The notes under the pieces were generated by a model that made no database searches, was not told where the DNA came from, and saw only the letters and a program-made list of their open reading frames with translations. A DNA stretch of 33,366 bases from Lachnospiraceae bacterium UBA3632. Its GTDB lineage: Bacteria > Bacillota > Clostridia > Lachnospirales > Lachnospiraceae. The DNA lies in contig DFKZ01000080.1 in the NCBI GenBank assembly GCA_002373975.1, positions 23,588 through 56,953 of the forward strand, given 5' to 3'. Both the position numbers and the translations under genes were made by a program. Of this stretch, positions 24,143 through 30,049 are shown piece by piece. Numbering within the stretch: the stretch's first letter is position 1; each line of letters starts with the position of its first letter.

Positions 24143-24195
24143 TGATAACTATAGTTATCATATGTTCATTATGGTTAGCTATCACTAACTGTAAA
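24143..24195 (-). promoter_or_regulatory. ABC operon promoter with two palindromic operators
   Basis: On the minus strand TTTACA (24190-24195) and CATAAT (24168-24173) are separated by a 16-base spacer. That spacer, GTTAGTGATAGCTAAC, is itself a GTTAG-N6-CTAAC palindrome. A second, perfect 18-base palindrome, TGATAACTATAGTTATCA, lies downstream at 24143-24160. The segment TGATAGCTA is shared with the operator upstream of the TetR gene. TetR repression here is inferred. Confidence 0.7.
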
Positions 24196-24214
24196 TTGAT
24201 AACTAACAAAAATA

Positions 24215-24236
24215 AAAAGAGCCTTTCGGCTCTTTT
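24215..24236. terminator. Intrinsic terminator between TetR gene and ABC operon
   Basis: AAAAGAGCC-TTTC-GGCTCTTTT forms a 9-base stem with A and T tracts on both sides. The TetR stop codon lies inside the right arm. It should separate TetR transcription from the ABC operon. Confidence 0.8.
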
Positions 24237-24852
24237 ATATTATTCCCATTATCCTCAGCCAACCCGGCATGAAGAACTCTTGGACTGTATTAAGATATTT
24301 TATTACTTTTTTATCATCGTAATCATGTATGATTGGTTCAAAACATGCTGTCAGATATGCCGATAAAAGCATATGCAGCTCCTCCTCACCAAGTTCTACA
24401 GTCTGATATCCTTTTCCTTTCAGATATCTTATCGCATCAAGAAATTCCTTCTGGTTATCTTCAACATAATCATGAATAAAATGCTCGTACTTTGTTCCGG
24501 CGGAGCGGGACATAAGAAGGATAAATTCATCTCTTCTGGGAAGGATCACATCCTTGACCATATCAACAAAGGTTTCACCAAATAATTCATTATCCGAAGT
24601 TCCTTCTTCAAGAAGATTATACTTCTTATCCGTATGTTTGGTAGTCCATTCCTTAATGCTTTCGATAAGAGGCTCTACCATGGCATTAAACATGGCTTCC
24701 TTATCAGCATAATGTCTGTATAGACCTGCAGAGGTCATACCGGCACGGGCTCCGATACTTCTTATGGACGCATCTTCATAGCCTTTTTCAAGAAACTCTT
24801 CCTTAATGGCTATCTTAACTTTTTCATGACTTAACGTCTTATCTCTTGGCAT
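24235..24852 (-). CDS. TetR-family transcriptional regulator
   Basis: A 205-residue repressor. The N-terminal HTH is clear: AIKEEFLEKGYEDASIRSIGARAGMTSAGLYRHYADKEAMF (residues ~14-54). The C-terminal ligand-binding domain is diverse and gives no substrate clue. ATG 24852 follows GAGGG. A 40-base palindrome upstream overlaps its promoter, and a related motif fills the spacer of the ABC operon promoter downstream, so autoregulation and control of the transporters are likely. It is the last gene before the right att core of the element. Confidence 0.92.
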   Translation of the reverse strand: MPRDKTLSHEKVKIAIKEEFLEKGYEDASIRSIGARAGMTSAGLYRHYADKEAMFNAMVEPLIESIKEWTTKHTDKKYNLLEEGTSDNELFGETFVDMVKDVILPRRDEFILLMSRSAGTKYEHFIHDYVEDNQKEFLDAIRYLKGKGYQTVELGEEELHMLLSAYLTACFEPIIHDYDDKKVIKYLNTVQEFFMPGWLRIMGII

Positions 24853-24871
24853 TAATAACCCTCAAATGCAT

Positions 24872-24911
24872 AAAATAGTAATCACTGATAGCTATCAGAG
24901 ATTACTATTTT
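24872..24911 (-). promoter_or_regulatory. TetR promoter operator, 40-base imperfect palindrome
   Basis: The two halves match at 19 of 20 positions around CTGATAGCTATCAG; only one symmetric pair fails. On the minus strand TTGACA lies upstream, and TAATCT, 17 bases on, is the likely -10 and falls inside the palindrome. A repressor bound here would block the TetR gene. Confidence 0.75.
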
Positions 24912-25022
24912 TCTATTTATTTGTCAAGTGCTTTTCAGACAAATGACTCTATTCAATTCGCCCCCGCCGCTTTGATTGCGCCCAAAGAGTGAATCCGACT
25001 CTCTCCCATAAAAAAAGTTATC

Positions 25023-25041
25023 GTGGTAAATTAGTGGTAAA
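25023..25041. repeat. Tandem arm-type repeat pair P3
   Basis: GTGGTAAA at 25023-25030 and 25034-25041, period 11, 80 bases left of the second att core. The unit is the same as in P2 next to the integrase, fitting the right end of the same element. Confidence 0.6.
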
Positions 25042-25102
25042 AATACTCTCTCGTCCTCCGCAAACGCCTAAAGTACGCCGTTTTTTCAAAATAAACGCAG
25101 AA

Positions 25103-25133
25103 TGCCCCAGCAGACGAACAGTATTCTTATCAT
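25103..25133 (-). repeat. att core copy 2 (right end of the 24.9 kb element)
   Basis: It contains GCCCCAGCAGACGAACAG and differs from copies 1 and 3 at two positions of 31 (first base, and C for T at 25126). On the minus strand it reads MIRILFVCWG and then diverges. It separates the TetR end of the large element from the toxin-antitoxin segment. Confidence 0.7.
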
Positions 25134-25219
25134 GCTCTAAAACCTCATATTTTACGTTATCTTCGCACCTTAAGCATTGGCATAAACTGATGGATTTTGA
25201 TGCAAAATATCCATCAAAA

Positions 25220-25256
25220 GGTGCAAATCAAGGTGCAAAACCGACTTACTTGCACC
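25220..25256. repeat. Tandem arm-type repeat pair P4 with inverted copy
   Basis: GGTGCAAA at 25220-25227 and 25232-25239 (period 12), then the inverted TTGCACC at 25250-25256. This repeats the design of P2, which lies next to int, but no integrase gene follows. An inverted repeat TGATGGAT/ATCCATCA (25188-25216) lies just before it. Confidence 0.55.
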
Positions 25257-25323
25257 TCGACTTTTTCCCATAAATCAGCCATTTGATGCTTCATCTCTAT
25301 AGTCCGAAAAATCTCTTACATTA

Positions 25324-25413
25324 TCAGTATCTGGCTTCCCACAAATATTGCTCCTCATCCGCATTAACTGATTCATGCAAATTAACAGTATAAAAATTCA
25401 CCTTTTTAGTCAC
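25324..25413 (-). CDS. Small hypothetical protein, 29 residues
   Basis: A GTG-start frame reads MTKKVNFYTVNLHESVNADE and ends EQYLWEARY. It is supported mainly by a good AAGGAG site nine bases upstream. It lies in the otherwise gene-free 25,134-25,612 stretch, where the integrase of the second segment would be expected. It may be a genuine small protein or the start of a deleted gene; no family is recognised. Confidence 0.35.
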   Translation of the reverse strand: MTKKVNFYTVNLHESVNADEEQYLWEARY

Positions 25414-25612
25414 AGCAATCCGCTCCTTAGTATTTTTTTATCATTACATTTCTTCTCAAAACCTTGCTATCGATACGACCTCAAATGGATTATGTTAATA
25501 ACACGCAAAATAATTCTGAATCATTAATGCGAAATACGTTCCCTATATTCTTTCTTTCAAGGCATTATATCTCCATATGGATAGCACATATCTTACAACA
25601 GAATATCGTCAT

Positions 25613-25906
25613 CTATATCTGCTGCTTCGGAACAAACTCTATCCTAAGAGCCATCCCCATTCCATCAGCCAGTCGCTTAAGTAAATTTACAGAAGGATTT
25701 CTCGTACCATTCTCTAATTTACTGATATCAGCCTGATTGATTCCTGTACGCTCTGCCAATTCTTTTTGAGTAAGATTCTGGGATGTACGAGCATCAACAA
25801 TGGCTCTGATCACATCCAATTCAGGCTGTATTGCTTCATATTCTCTTCGAAATTCATCATCTTTCAGCTGTTCTGAAAGCATATTGTTTAAGGTTTTCAT
25901 AATCAT
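25613..25906 (-). CDS. higA: HigA-type XRE antitoxin
   Basis: A 97-residue antitoxin. The XRE helix-turn-helix is at ~45-90: LTQKELAERTGINQADISKLENGTRNPSVNLLKRLADGMG. The N-terminal part (LKDDEFRREYEAIQPELDVI) is typical of HigA partners of Gp49-like toxins. Its start overlaps the toxin stop (ATGA); an ATG at 25900 is an alternative. It should neutralise the toxin and repress the operon through the palindrome at 26274. Confidence 0.88.
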   Translation of the reverse strand: MIMKTLNNMLSEQLKDDEFRREYEAIQPELDVIRAIVDARTSQNLTQKELAERTGINQADISKLENGTRNPSVNLLKRLADGMGMALRIEFVPKQQI

Positions 25907-26253
25907 CCCATCCTTTCTATATAATCAGTTCTTCGCTCCTTTGCCAGCTTTATCTCTTCTGGCGGAGTCTTTTGTGTTTTCTTCACAAAACCGTTGGTAA
26001 GTATTATCTTACCCTCGTAGTAGAAGAAATATAACACTCTGGTTATATTGTTCCCTACCTTACACCTCAATTCGAATATCCCGTCATCAAGATGCTTACT
26101 GTAGGGCTCTCTCAGTGTATTTCCCTTCTCTTGCAGTATAGATAATAAGCCGTACATTTTCGCTCTCATCTTCACATCAAGACCATTGATAAAGTCCTCT
26201 ACAGGAGATTCTCCATCTTCTTTTTCATATGCAATAACTGTGAATTCTGCCAT
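25903..26253 (-). CDS. higB: HigB-type toxin, phage Gp49/RelE fold
   Basis: A 116-residue RelE-fold endoribonuclease toxin expected to cut mRNA at the ribosome. Motifs: SPVEDFINGLDVKMRAK, YSKHLDDGIFELRCKVGNNITRVLYFFY and ILTNGFVKKTQKTPPEEIKLAKER, all typical of the Gp49/HigB family. The toxin gene comes first, as in other higBA operons. ATG 26253 follows GAGGGACACT. The length is normal and both genes look intact. Confidence 0.9.
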   Translation of the reverse strand: MAEFTVIAYEKEDGESPVEDFINGLDVKMRAKMYGLLSILQEKGNTLREPYSKHLDDGIFELRCKVGNNITRVLYFFYYEGKIILTNGFVKKTQKTPPEEIKLAKERRTDYIERMG

Positions 26254-26273
26254 AGTGTCCCTCTGATATTAGT

Positions 26274-26293
26274 ATATGGCATATATGCCATAT
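26274..26293 (-). promoter_or_regulatory. Perfect 20-base palindrome, higBA operator
   Basis: ATATGGCATATATGCCATAT lies 21 bases upstream of the toxin start, where HigA would bind. A half site GCCATAT recurs at about 26344. Confidence 0.7.
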
Positions 26294-26302
26294 TGTCAAT
26301 GA

Positions 26303-26440
26303 TACATTTTAGCATCTAAATCTGTTCATTTTCTTTTTGAATGCCATATTGAAGCCTTTGATATTGATGATGTTGCTGAGCTAATCAGCCGCTCAAAACT
26401 CATAGAACCTAATGTTAGGGAAGCAAGAAGAAAAAACTAA
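26303..26440 (+). pseudogene. Open frame without start codon, possible gene tail
   Basis: The plus strand is open from 26303 to a TAA at 26438 and reads HFLFECHIEAFDIDDVAELI, then SRSKLIEPNVREARRKN. The composition is protein-like, with an acidic helix and a basic end, but there is no ATG, GTG or TTG start. It may be the end of a gene whose start was replaced by the higBA promoter region. No family recognised. Confidence 0.3.
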
Positions 26441-26519
26441 TACAGACAAACCGGTATATTATATATTTACCTGAAATGCTACTCGATGATATAATTGGCT
26501 TAGATATGGAGACATGGTC

Positions 26520-26774
26520 ATGGATTATAGTAAATATATGTCAGAACTTATCAATACTCCTGCCCCGATACTTGCTGATCAGCTACCTGATACAAGCATT
26601 GATTTCGCCGGTCTGATGGCGTATGCGCGCAGTAAAGGAGTTAAAGCCGGTGATCTTACCGATGAAGAGAAGAACCGATTTATTAAGGGAGATACGGTAG
26701 AATCTCTACAAAAAAAGGTGAAGATGACCATAAAATATGATAATATTTCCGAGTGGAATTCTGCCATATCATAA
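26520..26774 (+). CDS. Hypothetical small protein, 84 residues
   Basis: One of very few plus-strand genes here. ATG 26520 has GGAG eight bases upstream; an ATG at 26514 lies too close to that site. The product is soluble and contains DTSIDFAGLMAYARSKGVKA, then DLTDEEKNRFIKGDTVESLQ, a helical pattern I have seen only in uncharacterised Firmicutes proteins. An intrinsic terminator follows at 26790. Its place between a toxin-antitoxin pair and a nucleotidyltransferase gene hints at a role in such a system, but that is weak. Confidence 0.65.
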   Translation: MDYSKYMSELINTPAPILADQLPDTSIDFAGLMAYARSKGVKAGDLTDEEKNRFIKGDTVESLQKKVKMTIKYDNISEWNSAIS

Positions 26775-26789
26775 CATTGCTTTATAAGA

Positions 26790-26824
26790 TCCCCGCGTTG
26801 TTCCGTCCTGGAGCGGCGTGGGGA
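26790..26824 (+). terminator. Intrinsic terminator after the 84-residue protein gene
   Basis: TCCCCGCG (26790-26797) pairs with CGTGGGGA (26817-26824) with one wobble, followed by CCTTTTGTATT. The loop is about 19 bases. Confidence 0.6.
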
Positions 26825-26855
26825 CCTTTTGTATTAAGAAACGGAGTATATAAAC

Positions 26856-26921
26856 ATGCCAAACACCATGAATCTCAAGGTAATAGCTTCAGTAAAGAAA
26901 TACAAAAAGGCTGGCATGTAA
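26856..26921 (+). CDS. Possible 21-residue peptide or truncated gene start
   Basis: ATG 26856 with GGAG about ten bases upstream opens a frame reading MPNTMNLKVIASVKKYKKAG, then M and stop. The peptide is basic. It could be a real small peptide or the start of a gene truncated by later insertions. Evidence is only the ribosome site. Confidence 0.25.
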   Translation: MPNTMNLKVIASVKKYKKAGM

Positions 26922-26961
26922 TTCTTTCGCTATAATCAGTTCTACGGCTTAAAAAAAACTC

Positions 26962-26994
26962 GAGGCTGACGCACTTTTCCAGTGTGTCAGCCTC
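26962..26994 (-). terminator. Strong intrinsic terminator after the nucleotidyltransferase gene
   Basis: GAGGCTGACGCAC and GTGTGTCAGCCTC pair over 13 bases with one wobble and a 7-base loop. On the minus strand the stem is followed by GTTTTTTTT, so it ends transcription from 27087. A perfect palindrome AGATTGATCAATCT lies at 27017-27030. Confidence 0.75.
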
Positions 26995-27086
26995 ATTTAT
27001 CGGGAGGATTTGTGTCAGATTGATCAATCTATCTCTTCTCTTGTTTACTTAAATTCCCCTACTTAACGATATGCTCTATCATGGAT

Positions 27087-27392
27087 TTATCTCTGTTTTG
27101 CATAAATCATAACCTCCTCGCCCTTTATGGAATCCAAGAATCTGGAATCCAAACTCGCTGATGTTACAAGATCAATGTTTTTATTAAGTGATTCCTCCAA
27201 GGAAAGCAAAAATGATGCAAACCGTATTCCTCTCACCTTCCCTTTATCAACACGAAAATCAACATCAGATTCCGCATTAGCTGTCCCCTTTGCGTACGAA
27301 CCAAAAAGGAACAGGGCATCAATCCCATAGTCTTTAGCAATAGGAATCACTTTTTCCTTTATCTCATCAATTGTATAAACCTTGTCACTCAT
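27087..27392 (-). CDS. Minimal nucleotidyltransferase (MNT, MntA-like)
   Basis: A 101-residue nucleotidyltransferase. The active-site motif GSYAKGTANAESDVDFRVDKG carries the GS and D-x-D residues of the pol-beta superfamily, and a third acidic position is in NKNIDLVT. In type VII toxin-antitoxin systems MntA AMPylates its HEPN toxin HepT, but no HEPN gene is next to this one, so it is an orphan or a remnant. ATG 27392 follows GAGGAAATGGATT. A strong terminator lies downstream. Confidence 0.82.
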   Translation of the reverse strand: MSDKVYTIDEIKEKVIPIAKDYGIDALFLFGSYAKGTANAESDVDFRVDKGKVRGIRFASFLLSLEESLNKNIDLVTSASLDSRFLDSIKGEEVMIYAKQR

Positions 27393-27521
27393 AATCCATT
27401 TCCTCATAGGAAAAACTCAGCTAAAACAGTATAATTTTGGCATAAAACAGCTAAAATCCACAGAAGGATCCGGCATGGAAACAGGTGCCTCAGCCTCATT
27501 TTATCGGGACGGTTTTCGTAA

Positions 27522-27540
27522 GGTGTAAAGTCGGTGTAAA
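27522..27540. repeat. Tandem arm-type repeat pair P5
   Basis: GGTGTAAA at 27522-27529 and 27533-27540, period 11. TGCCCCA, the first seven bases of the att core, follows 82 bases downstream at 27604-27610 and then the match ends. The layout matches the other right-end pairs, so this is probably a decayed junction. Confidence 0.5.
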
Positions 27541-27672
27541 TAATATCCTAAAATCTTTTAAAAGCCGGTATTTATCAGTATTCTCAGCATCTGTCCGTGA
27601 TAATGCCCCAACATATTATTCAGAACATCTTACTACCGCCGCTGTCTTTTACCGTACATCCGTATTTTTCTT

Positions 27673-27694
27673 TATTTTGCGGATGTTTAGTTAA
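27673..27694. repeat. Direct repeat flanking the AbiE module, copy 1
   Basis: TATTTTGCG, then G, then ATGTTTAGT, then TAA. It matches 28493-28514 except at two positions and lies just beyond the 3' end of the toxin remnant. Confidence 0.55.
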
Positions 27695-27698
27695 TTGT

Positions 27699-27923
27699 CT
27701 ACAGTTTCTTTATATAGTCAAGAATTCCCTTCAATACTGTATCAACATCTTCATCAAGCCAATTTACATCTTTCGTTCCCAAATTCCGGCGGTACATTTT
27801 ATCCTTGAATACCTTGCTGATACGGCGGTAAACTCCCTGCATATCGTTCTCTCGCATGTCGGGATCATCAAGAATAAACGTCTCAAGACATTTTTTAATC
27901 CTTGTTTTATTGGAATGCCCGAT
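27699..27923 (-). pseudogene. Probable C-terminal remnant of an AbiEii-type toxin
   Basis: The frame downstream of abiEi reads NKTRIKKCLETFILDDPDMR, then ENDMQGVYRRISKVFKDKMY, and ends NWLDEDVDTVLKGILDYIKKL. AbiEi is normally followed by the ~250-300 residue nucleotidyltransferase toxin AbiEii. Here only some 70 residues are present and the nucleotidyltransferase motif is absent. Assignment rests on position and on a plausible toxin-like tail, so it is tentative. The frame also runs antisense-free into the end of abiEi. Confidence 0.45.
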
Positions 27924-27924
27924 A

Positions 27925-28467
27925 TCATAAAACCTCCAATTGCAATGTCTCCATAATCTTCGATGTTTTTGGAACTTCATATGCGTAATCCTGTACTGTA
28001 CGGATATCCAGATCATGTATAATTTCACGGAAATTAAGTAGTACTTCCTTGTAATAGTCAAAAGAGAATTTATTCTTATGTCTCAAGAGTTCCACTAATA
28101 AACGTTCTCTGTTGTATATGTTAATGTTGCATCCATCCTTGGCAACAGTGGTTGCTCCAAGCGTAAGAATATCACTTTTTTCAAATATCTGTACCACTCG
28201 GCCGTCCGCAATCTTAGCTGCGTTTTTATCAGTAGCAAGATAGTGCTTCTCCGGTATCACATCTGTAAGATCGTAATAATAAAAAGCACTGTTAAGCGTA
28301 AGAACACCTTTAGGATATTTCATCGAAATAATAGCATCCTCAGAAACTCGCTTTTTATCCGAATAAACTCCTTTATCCAGCTGAAATATATCACCGCTTT
28401 CAACTGCCTTTTTTACAAGATATTTTGATCCATACTTTTCTATGCAGTCATCATATGAATAAAGCAT
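27925..28467 (-). CDS. AbiEi-type antitoxin / transcriptional regulator
   Basis: A 180-residue type IV antitoxin. The N-terminal winged helix is seen in DCIEKYGSKYLVKKAVESGDIFQLDKGVYSDKK, followed by the AbiEi core (GVLTLNSAFYYYDLTDVIPEKHYLATDKNA) and NRERLLVELLRHKNKFSFDYYKEVLLNFRE. AbiEi represses its own operon and counters AbiEii. ATG 28467 follows GGAGGAATAG. The partner toxin is reduced to a tail, so this is an antitoxin kept without its toxin. Confidence 0.82.
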   Translation of the reverse strand: MLYSYDDCIEKYGSKYLVKKAVESGDIFQLDKGVYSDKKRVSEDAIISMKYPKGVLTLNSAFYYYDLTDVIPEKHYLATDKNAAKIADGRVVQIFEKSDILTLGATTVAKDGCNINIYNRERLLVELLRHKNKFSFDYYKEVLLNFREIIHDLDIRTVQDYAYEVPKTSKIMETLQLEVL

Positions 28468-28492
28468 TTTACTATTCCTCCGCAATATTTTA

Positions 28493-28514
28493 TATTTTGC
28501 GTATGTTTAGTAAA
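28493..28514. repeat. Direct repeat flanking the AbiE module, copy 2
   Basis: TATTTTGCG, then T, then ATGTTTAGT, then AAA. It lies about 25 bases upstream of the abiEi start, so it may also be the AbiEi operator. The partner copy is at 27673. Confidence 0.55.
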
Positions 28515-28570
28515 ATTATATTATATTTCAAACGATAATTCAAGGATTCTTGATCAATTACAATTCTAAC

Positions 28571-28588
28571 TTATGGGGTGTCCCATAA
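28571..28588. promoter_or_regulatory. Short palindrome TTATGGG-GTGT-CCCATAA
   Basis: A perfect 7-base inverted repeat with a 4-base loop in the 350-base gap upstream of abiEi. No T-tract follows, so it is more like an operator than a terminator. Confidence 0.35.
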
Positions 28589-28633
28589 TCACACCTCAAA
28601 ACACCTTCTAACCCAAACCTTAAAAAAGCAAAA

Positions 28634-28656
28634 ACCGGCGTAAAGGCTACGCCGGT
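28634..28656 (-). terminator. Intrinsic terminator
   Basis: ACCGGCGTA-AAGGC-TACGCCGGT has a perfect 9-base stem. On the minus strand it is followed by TTTTTGCTTTTTTA, so it stops transcripts coming from the right, including the gene at 28818. Confidence 0.8.
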
Positions 28657-28681
28657 CAATATCATATCGTGGCTTTCAAAA

Positions 28682-28700
28682 GTTGTAAAATAGTTGTAAA
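28682..28700. repeat. Tandem arm-type repeat pair P6
   Basis: GTTGTAAA at 28682-28689 and 28693-28700, period 11, 80 bases left of the third att core. The unit differs from those at the other junctions. Confidence 0.55.
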
Positions 28701-28760
28701 TCTAAGATCTTATCACAGAAAACATTGATTTTACGGGCTTTCTAAGAGGTTTTACGAGTT

Positions 28761-28791
28761 TTGCCCCAGCAGACGAACAGTATTTTTATCA
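28761..28791 (-). repeat. att core copy 3
   Basis: Identical to copy 1 at 203-233 over 31 bases, including GCCCCAGCAGACGAACAG. On the minus strand the frame reads LIKILFVCWG with TTG in the start position, then diverges. It marks the right end of the toxin-antitoxin segment. Confidence 0.7.
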
Positions 28792-28817
28792 AACTTTTAA
28801 ACCATCCCAAGTGTCAT

Positions 28818-29582
28818 TTATATTACTGATAACAGTTCATCTCGATCTTCAAACAGCTTTCTGATCATTTCTTCCCTGTCCTCGTCAGATATACGATCCT
28901 TTACCTCTTCTCGCATAGCCTCACGGACATAATCCTGCTTTTCATCAAAATCGGATATCATTTTATCCCATTCTTTAAGCGTAAGCTCCTGGCTACCGAT
29001 CCGATATTTCGTTTCCGTTTCGTTATTGATAAGCTTATAGTACAACTCGGTTCTGAATGAGTTAATATATGCTATCGTCGATTCTTCCGAGTATTCAGGT
29101 TCAGTATCAGACTCCGTTTCTGCGTTTCTTTCGGCAGCTTCCTCTACGGTCTCTGATTCCTCTTCCTCGATCTCATTAAGCTTGCGCGTACAATGATTGT
29201 ACTCATGAATAGCACGCATTATCGCTTCCAGATCCTCGGGTGTGAACATTCCGGCAGCTTTCGAAATGTCTCCGATATTATCAACATTCACTTTAAGGCT
29301 TCCGCCGTTCGGAAGACTTATTTTGAGTACCCTTTTTTCGTCTGACATATCACCAAGGGTTATGGCATTATGCTTGTAATCGCAGACAAAAACAAGGCCA
29401 TTATACTCAATTATCCCATCCCTTGCCATTTCAGAATAGGGGCATTTCTTTTCCGGGATCTTTCTGAGTTCAAATCCGGCCTCTTTCATTCCCCTGTTTG
29501 CCTTAACGGCAAGCCCGCGTCTGGCACCGGATATCATTTCATTCCCAAGTGTTCCAAACGCTCCGATAGTTCCAAAATCCAT
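28818..29582 (-). CDS. Hypothetical protein, 254 residues, acidic
   Basis: Soluble protein of unknown family. Residues 1-30 are glycine-rich (FGTIGAFGTLGNEMISGARRG). A short cysteine-containing part (KKCPYSEM, NGLVFVCDYKH) follows. A very acidic, glutamate-rich linker runs at ~138-170 (EIEEEESETVEEAAERNAET). The C-terminal ~60 residues are charged and helical, probably coiled coil. A ribosome site AGGATG precedes ATG 29582. It is the first gene to the right of att core copy 3 and is followed by a strong terminator. No enzyme motif is visible. Confidence 0.7.
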   Translation of the reverse strand: MDFGTIGAFGTLGNEMISGARRGLAVKANRGMKEAGFELRKIPEKKCPYSEMARDGIIEYNGLVFVCDYKHNAITLGDMSDEKRVLKISLPNGGSLKVNVDNIGDISKAAGMFTPEDLEAIMRAIHEYNHCTRKLNEIEEEESETVEEAAERNAETESDTEPEYSEESTIAYINSFRTELYYKLINNETETKYRIGSQELTLKEWDKMISDFDEKQDYVREAMREEVKDRISDEDREEMIRKLFEDRDELLSVI

Positions 29583-29683
29583 AGTCTTTCATCCTTTTCT
29601 TGGTTAGCAGTTTACCTTCCATGAATTTTAGCGCCATCCCTAGCTATCTTCTATATCGGCATTTCTCTATAATTATTAACCCT

Positions 29684-30019
29684 CTATTCCATATTAGGGC
29701 AATTCGGATTATCCCATCTTGAAGCACACTGCGGAAAATACCCCCCGTTTTTCCCGCGCTTGGCATATACATCTGTCCTTCCCCAGAAATAGCCAAAAAA
29801 TTTCTTCGCCATATCCTCTGTAGGAATCACCGGCACGATTCGGCTTCCCTGATCCTCATCGTAAACATCGGAAACACTTTCGTCTTCGTTGATTTCAGCG
29901 TCTTCATATGAAATACCGTTTTCAACCAACAACTTCTTCAGGTTATTGTTCTCTTCCTGTAATTCCCTTATGACTTGTCTTAATGAGTTTAAGTCATGAA
30001 TTGTTGCTCTGGGTTTCAT
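29684..30019 (-). pseudogene. N-terminal fragment of a TOTE-type primase-helicase
   Basis: Only 111 residues are present. A leading coiled coil (LRQVIRELQEENNNLKKLL) and an acidic linker are followed by FFGYFWGRTDVYAKRGKNGG, then YFPQCASRWDNPNCPNM and a stop. That block matches the start of the archaeo-eukaryotic primase domain of TOTE conflict-system proteins (F-GR-DV-A-R...GY-P-C...W...C). Full-length proteins of this type run to many hundreds of residues with primase, helicase and nuclease parts. All catalytic parts are missing, so this is a remnant or an independently kept N-terminal module. GGAG precedes ATG 30019. Confidence 0.65.
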
Positions 30020-30049
30020 ATCTCTCCGTTCTTAATAATCGGAAGCAGT

